From NCBI GenBank assembly GCA_015075185.1, contig JABTUW010000001.1:1798001-1862000 (forward strand): 64,000 nucleotides of DNA, written 5' to 3'. The DNA is from Anaerolineales bacterium. Lineage in GTDB: Bacteria > Chloroflexota > Anaerolineae > 4572-78 > J111. The position numbers were made by a program, and so were the translations under genes. Position 1 is the first letter of the stretch. Every line of letters starts with the position of its first letter. The notes beneath the pieces were generated by a model. It had not been told where the DNA came from, did not search any database, and saw only the letters and a program-made list of their open reading frames with translations. Below are positions 49,011 through 58,578 of the stretch, piece by piece.

Positions 49011-51344
49011 ATGGATAAACGTCTCAGCGTAGACCGTTCCAAGTCTGTCGTCCTGCTCGCCGCGGCCCTGGTGATGACCGTCACCTGGGCAGTAGGTGCA
49101 ACCGGCTGGACGGAGGGCCTCAATATTGTCACTTTTGTCGGCCTGGGTTCAATTATCATCGGGTTGATGCTGGCTCGCAGCCTTTTGCCGGGCGTTATCG
49201 CCCATATTTTTAGCATTATTATCGGCGTCTCCTGGTCGTTCTGGATTACCAGCCGGCTGTTACCGGAGCATTACACCTGGCTGGAACGCTGGCAAAATCT
49301 GGTCTTCCGCCTGGACTATTGGTACAATCAGGCTATCCAGGGCGGCACCAGCTACGACAACATGATGTTCATCCTGCAGATGGGCGTCATCGTGTGGGGT
49401 ATGGGCTACCTGACCCTGTGGTTCCTGTTCCGGTCGGGCAGAGTTTGGCAGGCGATTGTGCCGGGCGGCCTGGTGCTGCTCATCAATCTCTACTATGCTC
49501 CCAACGACATCACCTTCTGGTTTCTAATTTTTATCCTGCTGTCGCTGCTGCTGGCGATTCGCTTTAACCTGTTCAAGCAAGAAGCCCAGTGGCGAGCTGA
49601 GGGCGTCTTCTTCCGGCCCGACATCAGCTTTGACTTCCTGCGGGATGGCTTTATCTTCTCGGCCCTGGTCATCGCCCTGGCCTGGCTGATGCCGCCTATT
49701 GCCAGTGCCCGCTCCTTGGGGCTGCTGGATGAATTTCAAGGTTCCTGGAGTGAGGTTCAGGGCGAGTGGAATCGTCTCTTTGCCGATTTGAATTACAGAG
49801 ATACGGGGTTTGTAGACGGCTTTGGGACGTCACTCAACCTGGGCGGGCCACGCCGCCTGACCAATGAGCCGGTGATGAACGTCAAAATTGAAGGGCCAGG
49901 CCGTTATTGGCGGGCCACCGTATATGACGAATACAGCGGCTACGGCTGGCATAACAACGACTCCGATAGCGCTGGCTTTGGTCCCGGTGACGCTTTATCA
50001 CTCCCTCTGTTTGAGGCCCGCGTACCGGTGACCCAAACTTACACCTTCTACCGCGACCAAGCAACCGTGCTTTATGCTATGGGCCAGGTCATCGGTCTTG
50101 ATCGCACGGCCAAAGTTACCTTCAATGCTCTCTCCAGTCAACAAGTTGCGCAGGTGGACCGGCCTATCTGGCCTGATAATGGCGAACCCTGGGTAGAGGA
50201 TATTACCTACATCCGCAGCAACGCCGCCGTAGACAGCGGCGAAAGTTATCAGGTCGTCTCGGCAGCCAGCCAGGCCAGCATGAGCCAACTCCAGGCGGCA
50301 GGCACCGATTACCCTGATTGGGTTGCTCGTTACCTGCAACTGCCGGATACCGTCACCGAGCGTACCCGCAATCTGGCCCACGAACTGGCCGATCCTTATG
50401 ACAATGCTTTTGACAAAGCCCGAGCCATTGAAACCTACCTGCGCCGCGATATTAAGTATAATGAAAAGCTGGCCGCTCCACCTCCCGGTGTTGACCGGGT
50501 AGATTACATTATTTTCGAGACCAAAGAAGCCTATTGTGACTATTACGCCTCGGCCATGATTGTGATGTTGCGCTCCCTGGGTATTCCCGCTCGCTTTGCC
50601 GTCGGTTTTGCCCGGGGCACTTTCGATCCAGAGCTAAATGCCTATCATGTGGTTAATGCCGATGCCCACTCCTGGGTCGAGGTTTACTTCCCCGGCTACG
50701 GCTGGATCGAGTTTGAACCCACTGCGTCCCAACCCGGCATTGTCCGTCTGGTTGAGCCGGCTGATACAGCCGGCGGCCCATTTTCGCCTTCTCCCCTCGA
50801 TGGCATGCCCGGCCGGCGAGAAATGCCGGAACGGCCAAACGAGGAGCTGCTTGAACAAAGCGCAGATGTCTCGTCGCTGCCCTTTACCTTCAATATTCCC
50901 TGGGTGGGTACTCAGATCAGCATTTCCCGTTCGGTTATTAGTTGGGGAAGCATCGCCGTTGGGGTCATCCTGCTGGCAGTGCTGGCAGCAGGGGCGCTGT
51001 GGTGGCAGCGCCAGATCAAACCAGCCGGGGATTTTCTCAAACTTTATGAGCGCATGGTCCAACTCGCCGCCTGGATGGGCGCTGCGATCCGTCCCTGGCA
51101 AACTCCGTATGAACATGCCACCCTGTTGCAGCGCCGGCTGCCCAGCCGCCAGCATGAAATCGAGCTGATTACGGATGGTTATGTGCACCAGCTCTTTAGC
51201 CCAGCTCCGGCCTCAATGGAACGCGGGGCCGACGCCGCTACGACGATGGTTTATGAAAGCGATCTCGCCTGGCGTCGCCTCCACCCGGAGATGGTCAAGG
51301 CCGTGTTCAAGCGGCACCTGCCCAGGTGGCTAAATTTTTGGTGA
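49011..51344 (+). CDS. Transglutaminase-like membrane protein (copy 1)
   Basis: Starts at the ATG after AGGAAAACAAACGGT; an in-frame TTG seven codons earlier is less likely. About five or six N-terminal hydrophobic helices (to about 240) precede an exported loop. The transglutaminase core has the catalytic Cys in EAYCDYYASAMIVMLRSLGI, the His in NADAHSWVEVYFPGYGWIEF, and FEPTASQPG. A final helix (about 645-665) leads to a cytoplasmic DUF4129-like tail. No MoxR or DUF58 gene is next to it. Confidence 0.88.
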   Translation: MDKRLSVDRSKSVVLLAAALVMTVTWAVGATGWTEGLNIVTFVGLGSIIIGLMLARSLLPGVIAHIFSIIIGVSWSFWITSRLLPEHYTWLERWQNLVFRLDYWYNQAIQGGTSYDNMMFILQMGVIVWGMGYLTLWFLFRSGRVWQAIVPGGLVLLINLYYAPNDITFWFLIFILLSLLLAIRFNLFKQEAQWRAEGVFFRPDISFDFLRDGFIFSALVIALAWLMPPIASARSLGLLDEFQGSWSEVQGEWNRLFADLNYRDTGFVDGFGTSLNLGGPRRLTNEPVMNVKIEGPGRYWRATVYDEYSGYGWHNNDSDSAGFGPGDALSLPLFEARVPVTQTYTFYRDQATVLYAMGQVIGLDRTAKVTFNALSSQQVAQVDRPIWPDNGEPWVEDITYIRSNAAVDSGESYQVVSAASQASMSQLQAAGTDYPDWVARYLQLPDTVTERTRNLAHELADPYDNAFDKARAIETYLRRDIKYNEKLAAPPPGVDRVDYIIFETKEAYCDYYASAMIVMLRSLGIPARFAVGFARGTFDPELNAYHVVNADAHSWVEVYFPGYGWIEFEPTASQPGIVRLVEPADTAGGPFSPSPLDGMPGRREMPERPNEELLEQSADVSSLPFTFNIPWVGTQISISRSVISWGSIAVGVILLAVLAAGALWWQRQIKPAGDFLKLYERMVQLAAWMGAAIRPWQTPYEHATLLQRRLPSRQHEIELITDGYVHQLFSPAPASMERGADAATTMVYESDLAWRRLHPEMVKAVFKRHLPRWLNFW

Positions 51345-51363
51345 CAAGCGCAGTCATTAAAGC

Positions 51364-51975
51364 TCACTTTCTTCCAAAATCAGCCCGATTTTCGCCCCAC
51401 GCTTCTGTTTTCCACTCCAGGATAGTGTTGGGGTAGCGGTTAGTCTCAAGCCATTGTAAGGCTTGATCCACCCGCGCCCAAACTTCGGTGGTTTGCTCAT
51501 TTCTGGGCAGTTTAGAACGAACCTGCTTCTCTTTCACCCAATTCCGGGCAATTCGCGAATCCGAGTAAACCGAGCTTGATTTGCCTTGCTTTTTTAGCAG
51601 CGACAGGGCATGCACAATCGCCAGGAACTCACCCAGGTTATTGGTTCCGTTGGGAATAGGGCCGACGTGAAATAGTTCCCGGCCGCTGTGCGTTTCTACC
51701 CCCCGATACTCCAAGTTACCCGGGCTGCCGTCACAGGCCGCGTCCACCGACCAGCTATCGGCAATCACTTCCGGCGGCAAGCTTAGGGGCGAGGGTTTGA
51801 CTCCGATGTGTTGCTGCCAGCCCTGCCCGAGGGCCTCCCTGGCTTCTCTTTCGGTTTCAAAGGATTTATATTTGGCCCGCGGAAATCCGTTTACTTGGGC
51901 CGCACATTCTGCCCAGCTTCGGTAGATGCCCGGTTTTCGGCCTGCCCAAACCACGTAAAATTTCGTTTTCGCCAT
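51364..51975 (-). CDS. rnhA: Ribonuclease H with N-terminal viroplasmin (Cauli_VI) domain
   Basis: Degrades RNA in RNA/DNA hybrids. The start is the second ATG (MAKTKFYVVWAGRKPG). Residues 1-50 are the hybrid-binding Cauli_VI domain (IYRSWAECAAQVNGFPRAKY). The catalytic domain has the Asp in VDAACDGSPGNLEYRGVE, the Glu in TNNLGEFLAIVHAL, the Asp in VYSDSRIARNWV and the last Asp in ENRADFGRK. Normal length for this bacterial type. Confidence 0.92.
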   Translation of the reverse strand: MAKTKFYVVWAGRKPGIYRSWAECAAQVNGFPRAKYKSFETEREAREALGQGWQQHIGVKPSPLSLPPEVIADSWSVDAACDGSPGNLEYRGVETHSGRELFHVGPIPNGTNNLGEFLAIVHALSLLKKQGKSSSVYSDSRIARNWVKEKQVRSKLPRNEQTTEVWARVDQALQWLETNRYPNTILEWKTEAWGENRADFGRK

Positions 51976-51998
51976 TTTCAATCTCGTCCAACTTCGGT

Positions 51999-53597
51999 TC
52001 AGGGGGAGAGATAAGGGATGACATACCAGAAAGGGCTGAGCAGCGTCAGCCCGGCCAGACCGGCGTAGACTGCCGTCAGCAGCCAGGAGGCCGGAACCGG
52101 CCAGCGAGACGCCAGCCAGGCTCGTCCCAGCGCTAAGGCTAGGGCCAGGCCGACCAACAGCAGCGCCAATTTATCTATCTCCCCCCGCCAGAGCGAGGTG
52201 ATAACCAACCACCCCAGGGCCAGGGCCAGGCCCCCGGCCAGCAGCCAGGCCCAACGCGGCGAGAAGGCGATCTGCAGTCCCACGGTTAAGAAAATGCCCA
52301 GCGGAATCAGCGCCGGAAAGAGATAACGCCCCTGAAACTGCACGAATTCCAAGTTGTACCAGACATAGCCGAGGAGCATCAAGCCGATAGTTAGGACCAT
52401 TAAAAGCAAAGCCTGGAACTGCGTGGGGCGTGGAGCGTGGGGTGAGGATACGTCTTTCCCTAAGCTCAAATCCACGCCCGTCGGACGGGCAGTCCAAAAT
52501 CCGACCACTCCCCCCAGCGCTGCCAGGGTGAGCAAAGTCAAGGCCAGGTAGACTCGCCGGCTCATGGGAACGGCCATCCAGCCGAACTGGCCCCAAAAGC
52601 TCTGAAAAGTGACGGTAACAAAGTTAAAGAGGTAGCTGGGCCAGCCGACCTCGGCCATATAATCATTCGTCCGCAGTTGGCCGACCACCACAGCATCGTG
52701 CCGGCCCAACCCCAGCAGGTCAAAATTACCGTAGAGTACGGCATTACGGATGTACCAGGGCAGCCCGATAACCAATGCCAACCCAAAGATAAGCCCTGTT
52801 TGTTTAATCAGAAGCGACCAGTTTACCCGATTCGGACACCTTTGAGTTTGCTGAAATTCACCTCCCCGAGATGGCGACAGTCCGTCTACTTCTCCGCCTC
52901 TTCGCCTCCTTGCCTCTTCAACGGCGGCCAACCCTAACGCCACCGCCGTCAGCGGGACGGCAATGTAGACGGTCGTTTTGGTAATCAAACCCAGTCCCAA
53001 AAGCACTCCCAGCGTAATATCGCAGCGGGTAGAAGCCCGGCCCTGGCTCCCCAAGCGCCGGATTAAGAGCAACAGCAGGCCGGCCAGAATCAATTCGGCC
53101 AGAGCATCGTTGTTGACAGATGCCAGCATAGCCACGTGCATTGGCACAAAGCCGACAAAGGCCATTGTACCATAGGCAATTGCCATCCGGCCGGGAAAAA
53201 TCGTTAGGGCAATCAAGTAAGCCAGACCTACAACCCCGGCTCCTAAGATCACCGAGAATAAGCGCAGAGCCAGCAGGGAGCCGCCGCTTACGATAAAAAC
53301 GGGGGTCGCCAGCAGGTAATACAGCGGCGGCTGGTGGAACTCATAGCAAACGGTGTCCAGCGGGAGTTCAGGCGGAAAGCGTTGGGATTTCAGGCGTTCC
53401 AGGTAAGCCTGGTTGTAGCAGCGGCTCACCAATTCTGGAAAGCCGCTCTGGATGGACAGAAAATGCACGTAATTGAAGTGGGCTGGTTCGTCGGGGGCCT
53501 GCCAGTTGGGCGTCAAAGTGGCAAATACGACTCCGGCCAGCAAATAAACCGTCAAGATGACATAAAAGAAAGGGGAACGCCAGCCAGCTACTACCAA
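51999..53597 (-). CDS. DUF2142 / GT39-like integral membrane protein (possible glycosyltransferase)
   Basis: Ten or more hydrophobic segments. The first luminal loop has TPNWQAPDEPAHFNYVHFLS, typical of DUF2142. Start placed at TTG 53597, six bases after AAGGTG; the frame is open further upstream to 53726, but that part reads a repeat and overlaps the next gene. Residues about 225-260 (EEARRRRGGEVDGL) and about 385-405 (LGKDVSSPHAPRP) are encoded by CGCCTCTTCGCCTC-type and GCGTGGGGCGTGG-type repeats and fall in loops between helices. A sugar-transfer role is plausible but not shown. Confidence 0.7.
   Translation of the reverse strand: MVVAGWRSPFFYVILTVYLLAGVVFATLTPNWQAPDEPAHFNYVHFLSIQSGFPELVSRCYNQAYLERLKSQRFPPELPLDTVCYEFHQPPLYYLLATPVFIVSGGSLLALRLFSVILGAGVVGLAYLIALTIFPGRMAIAYGTMAFVGFVPMHVAMLASVNNDALAELILAGLLLLLIRRLGSQGRASTRCDITLGVLLGLGLITKTTVYIAVPLTAVALGLAAVEEARRRRGGEVDGLSPSRGGEFQQTQRCPNRVNWSLLIKQTGLIFGLALVIGLPWYIRNAVLYGNFDLLGLGRHDAVVVGQLRTNDYMAEVGWPSYLFNFVTVTFQSFWGQFGWMAVPMSRRVYLALTLLTLAALGGVVGFWTARPTGVDLSLGKDVSSPHAPRPTQFQALLLMVLTIGLMLLGYVWYNLEFVQFQGRYLFPALIPLGIFLTVGLQIAFSPRWAWLLAGGLALALGWLVITSLWRGEIDKLALLLVGLALALALGRAWLASRWPVPASWLLTAVYAGLAGLTLLSPFWYVIPYLSP
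52421..52460 (-). repeat. GCGTGGGGC repeat inside the DUF2142 gene
   Basis: The + strand reads GCGTGGGGCGTGGAGCGTGGGG, three near-copies of a nine-base word, in frame in a loop region. Confidence 0.6.
52830..52925 (-). repeat. CGCCTCTTCGCCTCC repeat inside the DUF2142 gene
   Basis: On the + strand CTTCTCCGCCTCTTCGCCTC and CTTGCCTCTTC. CGCCTCTTCGCCTC is identical to a word in the ubiE insertion, but here the gene runs the other way, so the repeat is read from the opposite strand. Confidence 0.6.
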
Positions 53598-53624
53598 TCT
53601 TTTCACCTTCGGAAGATTCTGACT

Positions 53625-53680
53625 TCTTTCGGCGGTCCTCCGGGCAGGTGAGCCTCGGCGGTCTGCCGCCAGCGGTCTAT
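53625..53680. repeat. CGGCGGTC repeats between two genes
   Basis: TTCGGCGGTCCTCCGG, CTCGGCGGTCTGCCGCC and AGCGGTC. Belongs to the same word family as 42899-42987. The right end enters the dehydrogenase stop. Confidence 0.5.
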
Positions 53681-54525
53681 GCTTGAAGCAGTTTGTGCAG
53701 GGCCGAGTGGTCCAGTTCGCCGTCACCCTGAGCCACTAATTCTTGATACCGTGTAATGGCGCTTTCGAGATGAGGCAGATGGAGGGAAGCAGAGTGGGTT
53801 AACTCTTGCGCCAGGCGCAAATCTTTCAATTGGGTAGTGACTTTCCCCCCCGGCACGTAGGCCCGATTAATCATCCGGCTGCCATGAATTTGCAGAATTT
53901 TGGAATCGGCAAAGCCGCCTTGCAGAGCATGTTGGAGCAGTTGGGGGTCGAGGCCGCTCTTTTCGGCCAGGGTCAGCGCTTCGGCCACGGCTTCGATGGT
54001 TAACCCGACAATCAATTGGTTGATCAGCTTGGCGGTGTGTCCGGCCCCCGGCCCACCCACCCGGACCACATTGCTGCCCAGCATTTCCAGAAACGGCCGG
54101 ACCCGGGTAAAGTCGGCCACAGTCCCGCCGACCATGATGGCCAGGCTGCCTGCCGCCGCCCCCTCCGGCCCGCCCGAAACCGGCGCATCCACCCAGCCGA
54201 CGCCCCTGGCAGCCAGCCGCCAGGCGTGCGCCCGGGAGTGGGCTGGGTTGGAAGTGCCCATATCCATCACAACGTGGCCGGGAGAGAGATGAGGTTCCAG
54301 TTGGGCCAGTACCACATTCACCGCCGCCGAGTCGGCCAGGGTGAACAGGCAGACCTTGGCCTGGGCCGCCTCGGCCAAATTTGAGCAAAGGGGAATGCCC
54401 TCGGTGAGTTCCGCTGGCAGCGGCGAGCGATTCCAGCCACAGACTTGATAGCCTGCCGTCAGCAAGCGCCGCGCTATTGGCCGGCCCATCAACCCCAACC
54501 CACAGACACACACCGATGCGCTCAT
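53677..54525 (-). CDS. NAD(P)-dependent 3-hydroxyisobutyrate dehydrogenase-like oxidoreductase
   Basis: Beta-hydroxyacid dehydrogenase family, 282 residues. Dinucleotide fold GLGLMGRPIARRLLTAG at residues 10-26, substrate loop APVSGGPEGAAAGSLAIMVG, and the catalytic Lys in GPGAGHTAKLINQLIVGL. The actual substrate (hydroxyisobutyrate, tartronate semialdehyde or other) cannot be decided. It is upstream of the DUF2142 gene on the same strand. Confidence 0.9.
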   Translation of the reverse strand: MSASVCVCGLGLMGRPIARRLLTAGYQVCGWNRSPLPAELTEGIPLCSNLAEAAQAKVCLFTLADSAAVNVVLAQLEPHLSPGHVVMDMGTSNPAHSRAHAWRLAARGVGWVDAPVSGGPEGAAAGSLAIMVGGTVADFTRVRPFLEMLGSNVVRVGGPGAGHTAKLINQLIVGLTIEAVAEALTLAEKSGLDPQLLQHALQGGFADSKILQIHGSRMINRAYVPGGKVTTQLKDLRLAQELTHSASLHLPHLESAITRYQELVAQGDGELDHSALHKLLQA

Positions 54526-54683
54526 CTTAGCCCACCCTTTCCAAGCCCCCCTTCCCTATAAAACACCAAACGTCAAGTACCACATTTTCAGGGTGATGGC
54601 AAACAGTACGGGGGTTTTTGCCGTGTCCTGTCTACCGTCTACTGTTGCTGCTATCGTACCCGAAGCAGGGAGCTTAGGCAACT

Positions 54684-57047
54684 TTACTCAATAGAAAATA
54701 AAGCACTTAGACGTTCTCTCATTAATCGTACCAGGATCAGCCCCAAACGCCACCACAGCCGCCGCCAGATCTGAATAGCCTGGCTTTGCTCGGCCTCGCC
54801 AAAGGCGTGGGCGCTGTAGACGGCATCCACGTACAGGCCGGCCAGCCGTTCGATATCCGCCGGAGTGGCAGTCAGCAGGTTAGCCCAGCGCGACCCGCGA
54901 GTTAGAGCGGCGACACGCCCGGCCAGAGCGTCACTGAATTCAAACGGCGTCGCTCCCGCTGCGACCGGCAGGGCCAGCCGGGAGCCGAACCGCTGCAAGC
55001 GCCGGTATAGACGGGCCACCGTCGTCGCCGGGGCCGCCCGGTGCAGCCGCCATATATCGACCGCCAGCCAGGCCGCGCCGCTCAAGGCCAGCCCGGCCGC
55101 TCCCACGACCAATCCCCACAACCAATGGGTCGAACTGGCCGGGGTTGTGACCACAAAGGCCGGTGGAACGGATTCCGGCTCGAACGGTGGGGGCAGAAAC
55201 GGCGCTGCCGGGCGCTCCCACGGCGGGCGAGCGGCCGTCGGCTCAAACTCGATCCAGCCGTAACCGGGGAAATAGATCTCCGGCCAGGCGTGGGCATTAG
55301 CTTCGGTAACTACAAAACGGCGGTTGGCCGGGTCGGGCACACCGCCGGCGTAGCCGACCACCAGCCGGGCGGGCAAGCCAGCGGCTCGCGCCAGCACCAC
55401 CATCGCCGTCGCATAATAGTCGCAATAGCCGCGCCGCAGCTCAAATAGAAAGTAATCGGCCACATCCCGGCCGGCCGGCGGGGTGGGCAGGTCCAGACTG
55501 TAGGGAAAGGTGCGCAGGTAGGCTTCGATGGCCCGCGCTCGGTCATAAGGCGTGGGGGCAGTCGCGGTCAAATCGCGGGCCAGGGCGAGCACCCGCGCCG
55601 GAACCGTTTCTGACAGGATCAGGTAACGCTGCTGCACCCACCTTGGGTAGCGGCTGCCGGTTTGGCGCAGCCCGACCTCGTCTACCACCGGCGCGGTTGA
55701 AACGACGCTGTACGCCGCCGCTTCAATCGTTGCCCCAAAGGCGTCCCCGGACCTGCGCCAGGCAACCTCATAGGGTTGATCCACCGTGACCAGCATTCCG
55801 GCTGCGTAAAGCAGACCACCCCCATCGCCGGCGAGCTGGATTTGTTGGTGCAGGGTCAAAACCCGAGAGGTCTTTAAAACGTCACGGTTTTCCGGCTGAA
55901 CTACTTCACCCGCGTCATAATTAACTGCCTCCGTCCGGCTGGTCAACCAGCCCCGGCCGGTATACCGGTCATAAGTCAGACTGCGCCAGTAACGGGCCTG
56001 GTTAGCCTCAGGGTTAAACTCATCCGGGCGCACGATCAGCGCGACCTGCTCCGAGAGTTCTGGCCCGGAGCCGAGCAAGTGCTGCCGCGGCAGGCCGCCG
56101 ACCCGCACCTTGTCGAAAAGTGTCGGCGGGCCGGGTTGGGGCTGCAAGCCCAGAGAGCGGGCCACCGGTCCAGCTCCAAGCGGCTCCTCCCAAATCAAAC
56201 GCTGGGCTGTTTGGGCGACCTGCTGGATCGAGAGTACGGGCGTTATGTGGGCCAGCACGGCCAGCGCCGCAGCTAACCAGATGACGGTGAAGGTCATCTC
56301 GACGCGGATGTCGAGGGCAAAATCAATCCCAGCCCCCTCCCAGTACCGCTCTCGAGCCGTGTAATTTACCACGGCCAGCAGCAGCCAGACCAGGCCGACC
56401 AGCAGCAGCAGAAAGGCGAAGTTTCCAGCGCCGTAGGCCATACTGATGACCAGTAAAGCCCCGGCAGGCAGCAGGCCCAGCAGGGATTGGTCGCGGCGGC
56501 GCACCGTCCAGCCGGCCCAGACGGCCACAGCCCACAGGGTCAGCCCCCACACCAGCGCCACTGCCACCGGGTCGAAGATCGGCTCGGCGGTGGTCAGGCC
56601 CAGCAGCCAGTCAAACAAACGCCTTAGCAATATGCTTATCCCGCTCGCGAATTCGACCAGAGCCAGCCGGAGCGGGGTTATGTTGGGCGGGCCGTCCACC
56701 GGCCAGTGTGCCACCTGCCAGGTCACGCTTAACAGCCGCCCGAGTAAGATCAACACGGTCTCGCTCAGGCGGCCTACCTGCAGCATAATGATACTGACCC
56801 CGGCCAGAATGGCGACACTGCCGGATAGCCAGCCCGGCCAGGGTGACGCCGCCAATCTCCAGCCGACCAGTCCTCCCAGAATAACCGTGAGCAGCAGCAA
56901 ACCAATCTCCAGGCTGTGGACCACACTGGCCAGGCCCAAAGCGACACTGTTCAGGGCAGCCAGAAGCAGAACGAGCGCCAGCAGGCGTCCCGGGCTGGGG
57001 TCGTTGTCCAAACAGGTAGACAGGCCGAGGAGCAGCTTTTGGATCAT
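54684..57047 (-). CDS. Transglutaminase-like membrane protein (copy 2)
   Basis: Start at ATG 57047, overlapping the DUF58 stop by ATGA; the frame also extends upstream without support. Helices to about residue 215, then an exported transglutaminase core: Cys in RRGYCDYYATAMVVLARAAG, His in EANAHAWPEIYFPGYGWIEF, and FEPTAARP. Later a single helix (HWLWGLVVGAAGLALSGAAW) and a cytoplasmic DUF4129-like tail. About 787 residues. Domain order is like copy 1. Coupled to DUF58. Confidence 0.88.
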   Translation of the reverse strand: MIQKLLLGLSTCLDNDPSPGRLLALVLLLAALNSVALGLASVVHSLEIGLLLLTVILGGLVGWRLAASPWPGWLSGSVAILAGVSIIMLQVGRLSETVLILLGRLLSVTWQVAHWPVDGPPNITPLRLALVEFASGISILLRRLFDWLLGLTTAEPIFDPVAVALVWGLTLWAVAVWAGWTVRRRDQSLLGLLPAGALLVISMAYGAGNFAFLLLLVGLVWLLLAVVNYTARERYWEGAGIDFALDIRVEMTFTVIWLAAALAVLAHITPVLSIQQVAQTAQRLIWEEPLGAGPVARSLGLQPQPGPPTLFDKVRVGGLPRQHLLGSGPELSEQVALIVRPDEFNPEANQARYWRSLTYDRYTGRGWLTSRTEAVNYDAGEVVQPENRDVLKTSRVLTLHQQIQLAGDGGGLLYAAGMLVTVDQPYEVAWRRSGDAFGATIEAAAYSVVSTAPVVDEVGLRQTGSRYPRWVQQRYLILSETVPARVLALARDLTATAPTPYDRARAIEAYLRTFPYSLDLPTPPAGRDVADYFLFELRRGYCDYYATAMVVLARAAGLPARLVVGYAGGVPDPANRRFVVTEANAHAWPEIYFPGYGWIEFEPTAARPPWERPAAPFLPPPFEPESVPPAFVVTTPASSTHWLWGLVVGAAGLALSGAAWLAVDIWRLHRAAPATTVARLYRRLQRFGSRLALPVAAGATPFEFSDALAGRVAALTRGSRWANLLTATPADIERLAGLYVDAVYSAHAFGEAEQSQAIQIWRRLWWRLGLILVRLMRERLSALFSIE

Positions 57048-58345
57048 GCCAGCGCCTTCCAGGGGGTATCTCCCGGCCGGCGAACGGCAACAGCCCGGCC
57101 TGTCGGCATGATCCGCCACTCCCAATTTCCTTGCTGGCCGGGACGAGCTTCGGGCCGGTCGAGCAGGTCGGGGGTGATCAGATAGCGAGCGACGCCCAAA
57201 TTCGCCAGCAAAGCCAGGGTCGCGCCGGCGTCACCCGCTCCGCCAAAAGAGACAGGGTCCAGCAGCAACACGGTTGCCACCGCACCCCGCCGGAGCAGCG
57301 GCAAGAGCGCCTCGATCCAATCGCCGGAGACGGCAGGGGTAATGATAATCAGGCTGGCCTGCTGCCCAAAGACAGGCCGGACCCTGCCCAACAGTTCCCC
57401 CAGGGGGCGCGGGCCGGGATGCGCCAGGGCCAGGGTCCGCAAAATTTCCTGGCGCTGGCCGTCGCCCGGTTGCGGCGGCAGCCAGGCGAGCGTTTCACCA
57501 TGGGTAACCAGGCCAACGGCGCGCCCCCAACGCAGTCCCTGGTCGGCCAGGGAAGCGGCCAGGATAACGCCATGTTCCTCAGTGGCGGTTTCAGCGTGGG
57601 CTACTTGGACGTGTTGGTCCAGATCGAGGAAAATCCACCAGTCGCCGGAGGGAGTGCTGTCAAAGAGACGCACAAACAAGGAGTTTCGGCGGGCTGAAGT
57701 GGGCCAGTGAATCCAGTTGAGGGTATCGCCGGGGATATATTCCCGCACGCTGGCCGCGCTGACGGTGCGCTCCAGGGTATTGGCCCGCGGCCGCCCTTCG
57801 CCGACCCGCCCACCCGGCGCGATTTCAATGGTCGGCAAAGGCACAACCGGTGGTGTCACCGTCAGGGTGGCCAGATGGGTATAGGGCAGGGTTACGGTGT
57901 ATAAACCGAAAGGGTCGCCGGTGTGGAGCGTAGTTGGACCCAGGGTAAAGAGACCGCGCCGCTGGCAAATACTGTGGGTCTGCCAGCGGTTCATGGACTC
58001 GCCGCCGACGCCGGTCACCCGGCTGACCGTGTAATTAGGCATGGTAGAATGGTCAATCACTTCAACCCACAAGGCTGGAGCGAGGCCTGGATTAATCAAG
58101 GTGAAACGCTCCTCCAAGCGGTCGCCGACCTGGGCCCAGCCAAAACGGGTTTCGCGGGTGAACCGCAAATTTTGCGCCAGCGAACGCGCCCATAGATAGC
58201 TAATCAGCCAACCACCGCCCAGGCCAACCAACAAGATAACCCACCCCCGGAAAGGGACGATCAGTTGCGCTACCACCAGCAGCCCAATCATTATCGGCAG
58301 CAGGCGAGTATTAAGTTTCAAGCGAGGCGCAGGAGAAATGTTCAC
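57044..58345 (-). CDS. DUF58 domain protein
   Basis: 433 residues. Two N-terminal helices (LLPIMIGLLVVAQLIVPF, GWVILLVGLGGGWLISYLW), a beta domain, and the DUF58 signature REYIPGDTLNWIHWPTSARRN followed by a VWA-like strand WWIFLDLDQHV. It forms an operon with a transglutaminase, as is common. The MoxR AAA+ ATPase that usually accompanies them is not next to this pair. Confidence 0.9.
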   Translation of the reverse strand: MNISPAPRLKLNTRLLPIMIGLLVVAQLIVPFRGWVILLVGLGGGWLISYLWARSLAQNLRFTRETRFGWAQVGDRLEERFTLINPGLAPALWVEVIDHSTMPNYTVSRVTGVGGESMNRWQTHSICQRRGLFTLGPTTLHTGDPFGLYTVTLPYTHLATLTVTPPVVPLPTIEIAPGGRVGEGRPRANTLERTVSAASVREYIPGDTLNWIHWPTSARRNSLFVRLFDSTPSGDWWIFLDLDQHVQVAHAETATEEHGVILAASLADQGLRWGRAVGLVTHGETLAWLPPQPGDGQRQEILRTLALAHPGPRPLGELLGRVRPVFGQQASLIIITPAVSGDWIEALLPLLRRGAVATVLLLDPVSFGGAGDAGATLALLANLGVARYLITPDLLDRPEARPGQQGNWEWRIMPTGRAVAVRRPGDTPWKALA

Positions 58346-58369
58346 GATGTCAGTATAACACGGGCAATG

Positions 58370-58470
58370 GCAGAATGGAAGGGTGGAAGAATGGAGGATT
58401 GGTTACAAAAAGTTGTCTGCCTTCCAGTCCTCCGGTCTTCCCCTCTTTCACCCCTCAGCGTCGGGTAATC
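58370..58470. repeat. GAAGGGTGGAAGAATGGAGG inverted repeat
   Basis: AATGGAAGGGTGGAAGAATG and GAGGATTGG on the left pair loosely with CCTTCCAGTCCTCCGG and TCTTCCCCTCTTTCACCCC on the right. Lies in the 58346-58904 gap. Confidence 0.5.
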
Positions 58471-58495
58471 GTAGAGTAACAAATAAAAAAGCCTC

Positions 58496-58524
58496 TTGAC
58501 TCGCGCCCATAAGCGTGGTAACAT
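58496..58524 (+). promoter_or_regulatory. Extended -10 promoter for the structured transcript
   Basis: TTGACT, 17 bases, TAACAT, with TG one base before the -10. Predicted start near 58531. Confidence 0.65.
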
Positions 58525-58578
58525 AGTACCAACAGAATCGAAGTACGGTTCTGGAGTAGCTGAAAGGAGGTCCCTATC

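Noticed and set aside
53598..53726. Upstream extension of the DUF2142 protein
   Set aside because: It reads through a CGGCGGTC repeat and overlaps the next gene; a TTG with AAGGTG is a better start.
54591..54640. GGCAAA/TTTTTGCC hairpin as terminator
   Set aside because: Poor stem and uncertain direction; not convincing.
57048..57125. N-terminal extension of transglutaminase copy 2
   Set aside because: The ATG that overlaps the DUF58 stop (ATGA) and leads into the hydrophobic N-terminus is a better start.
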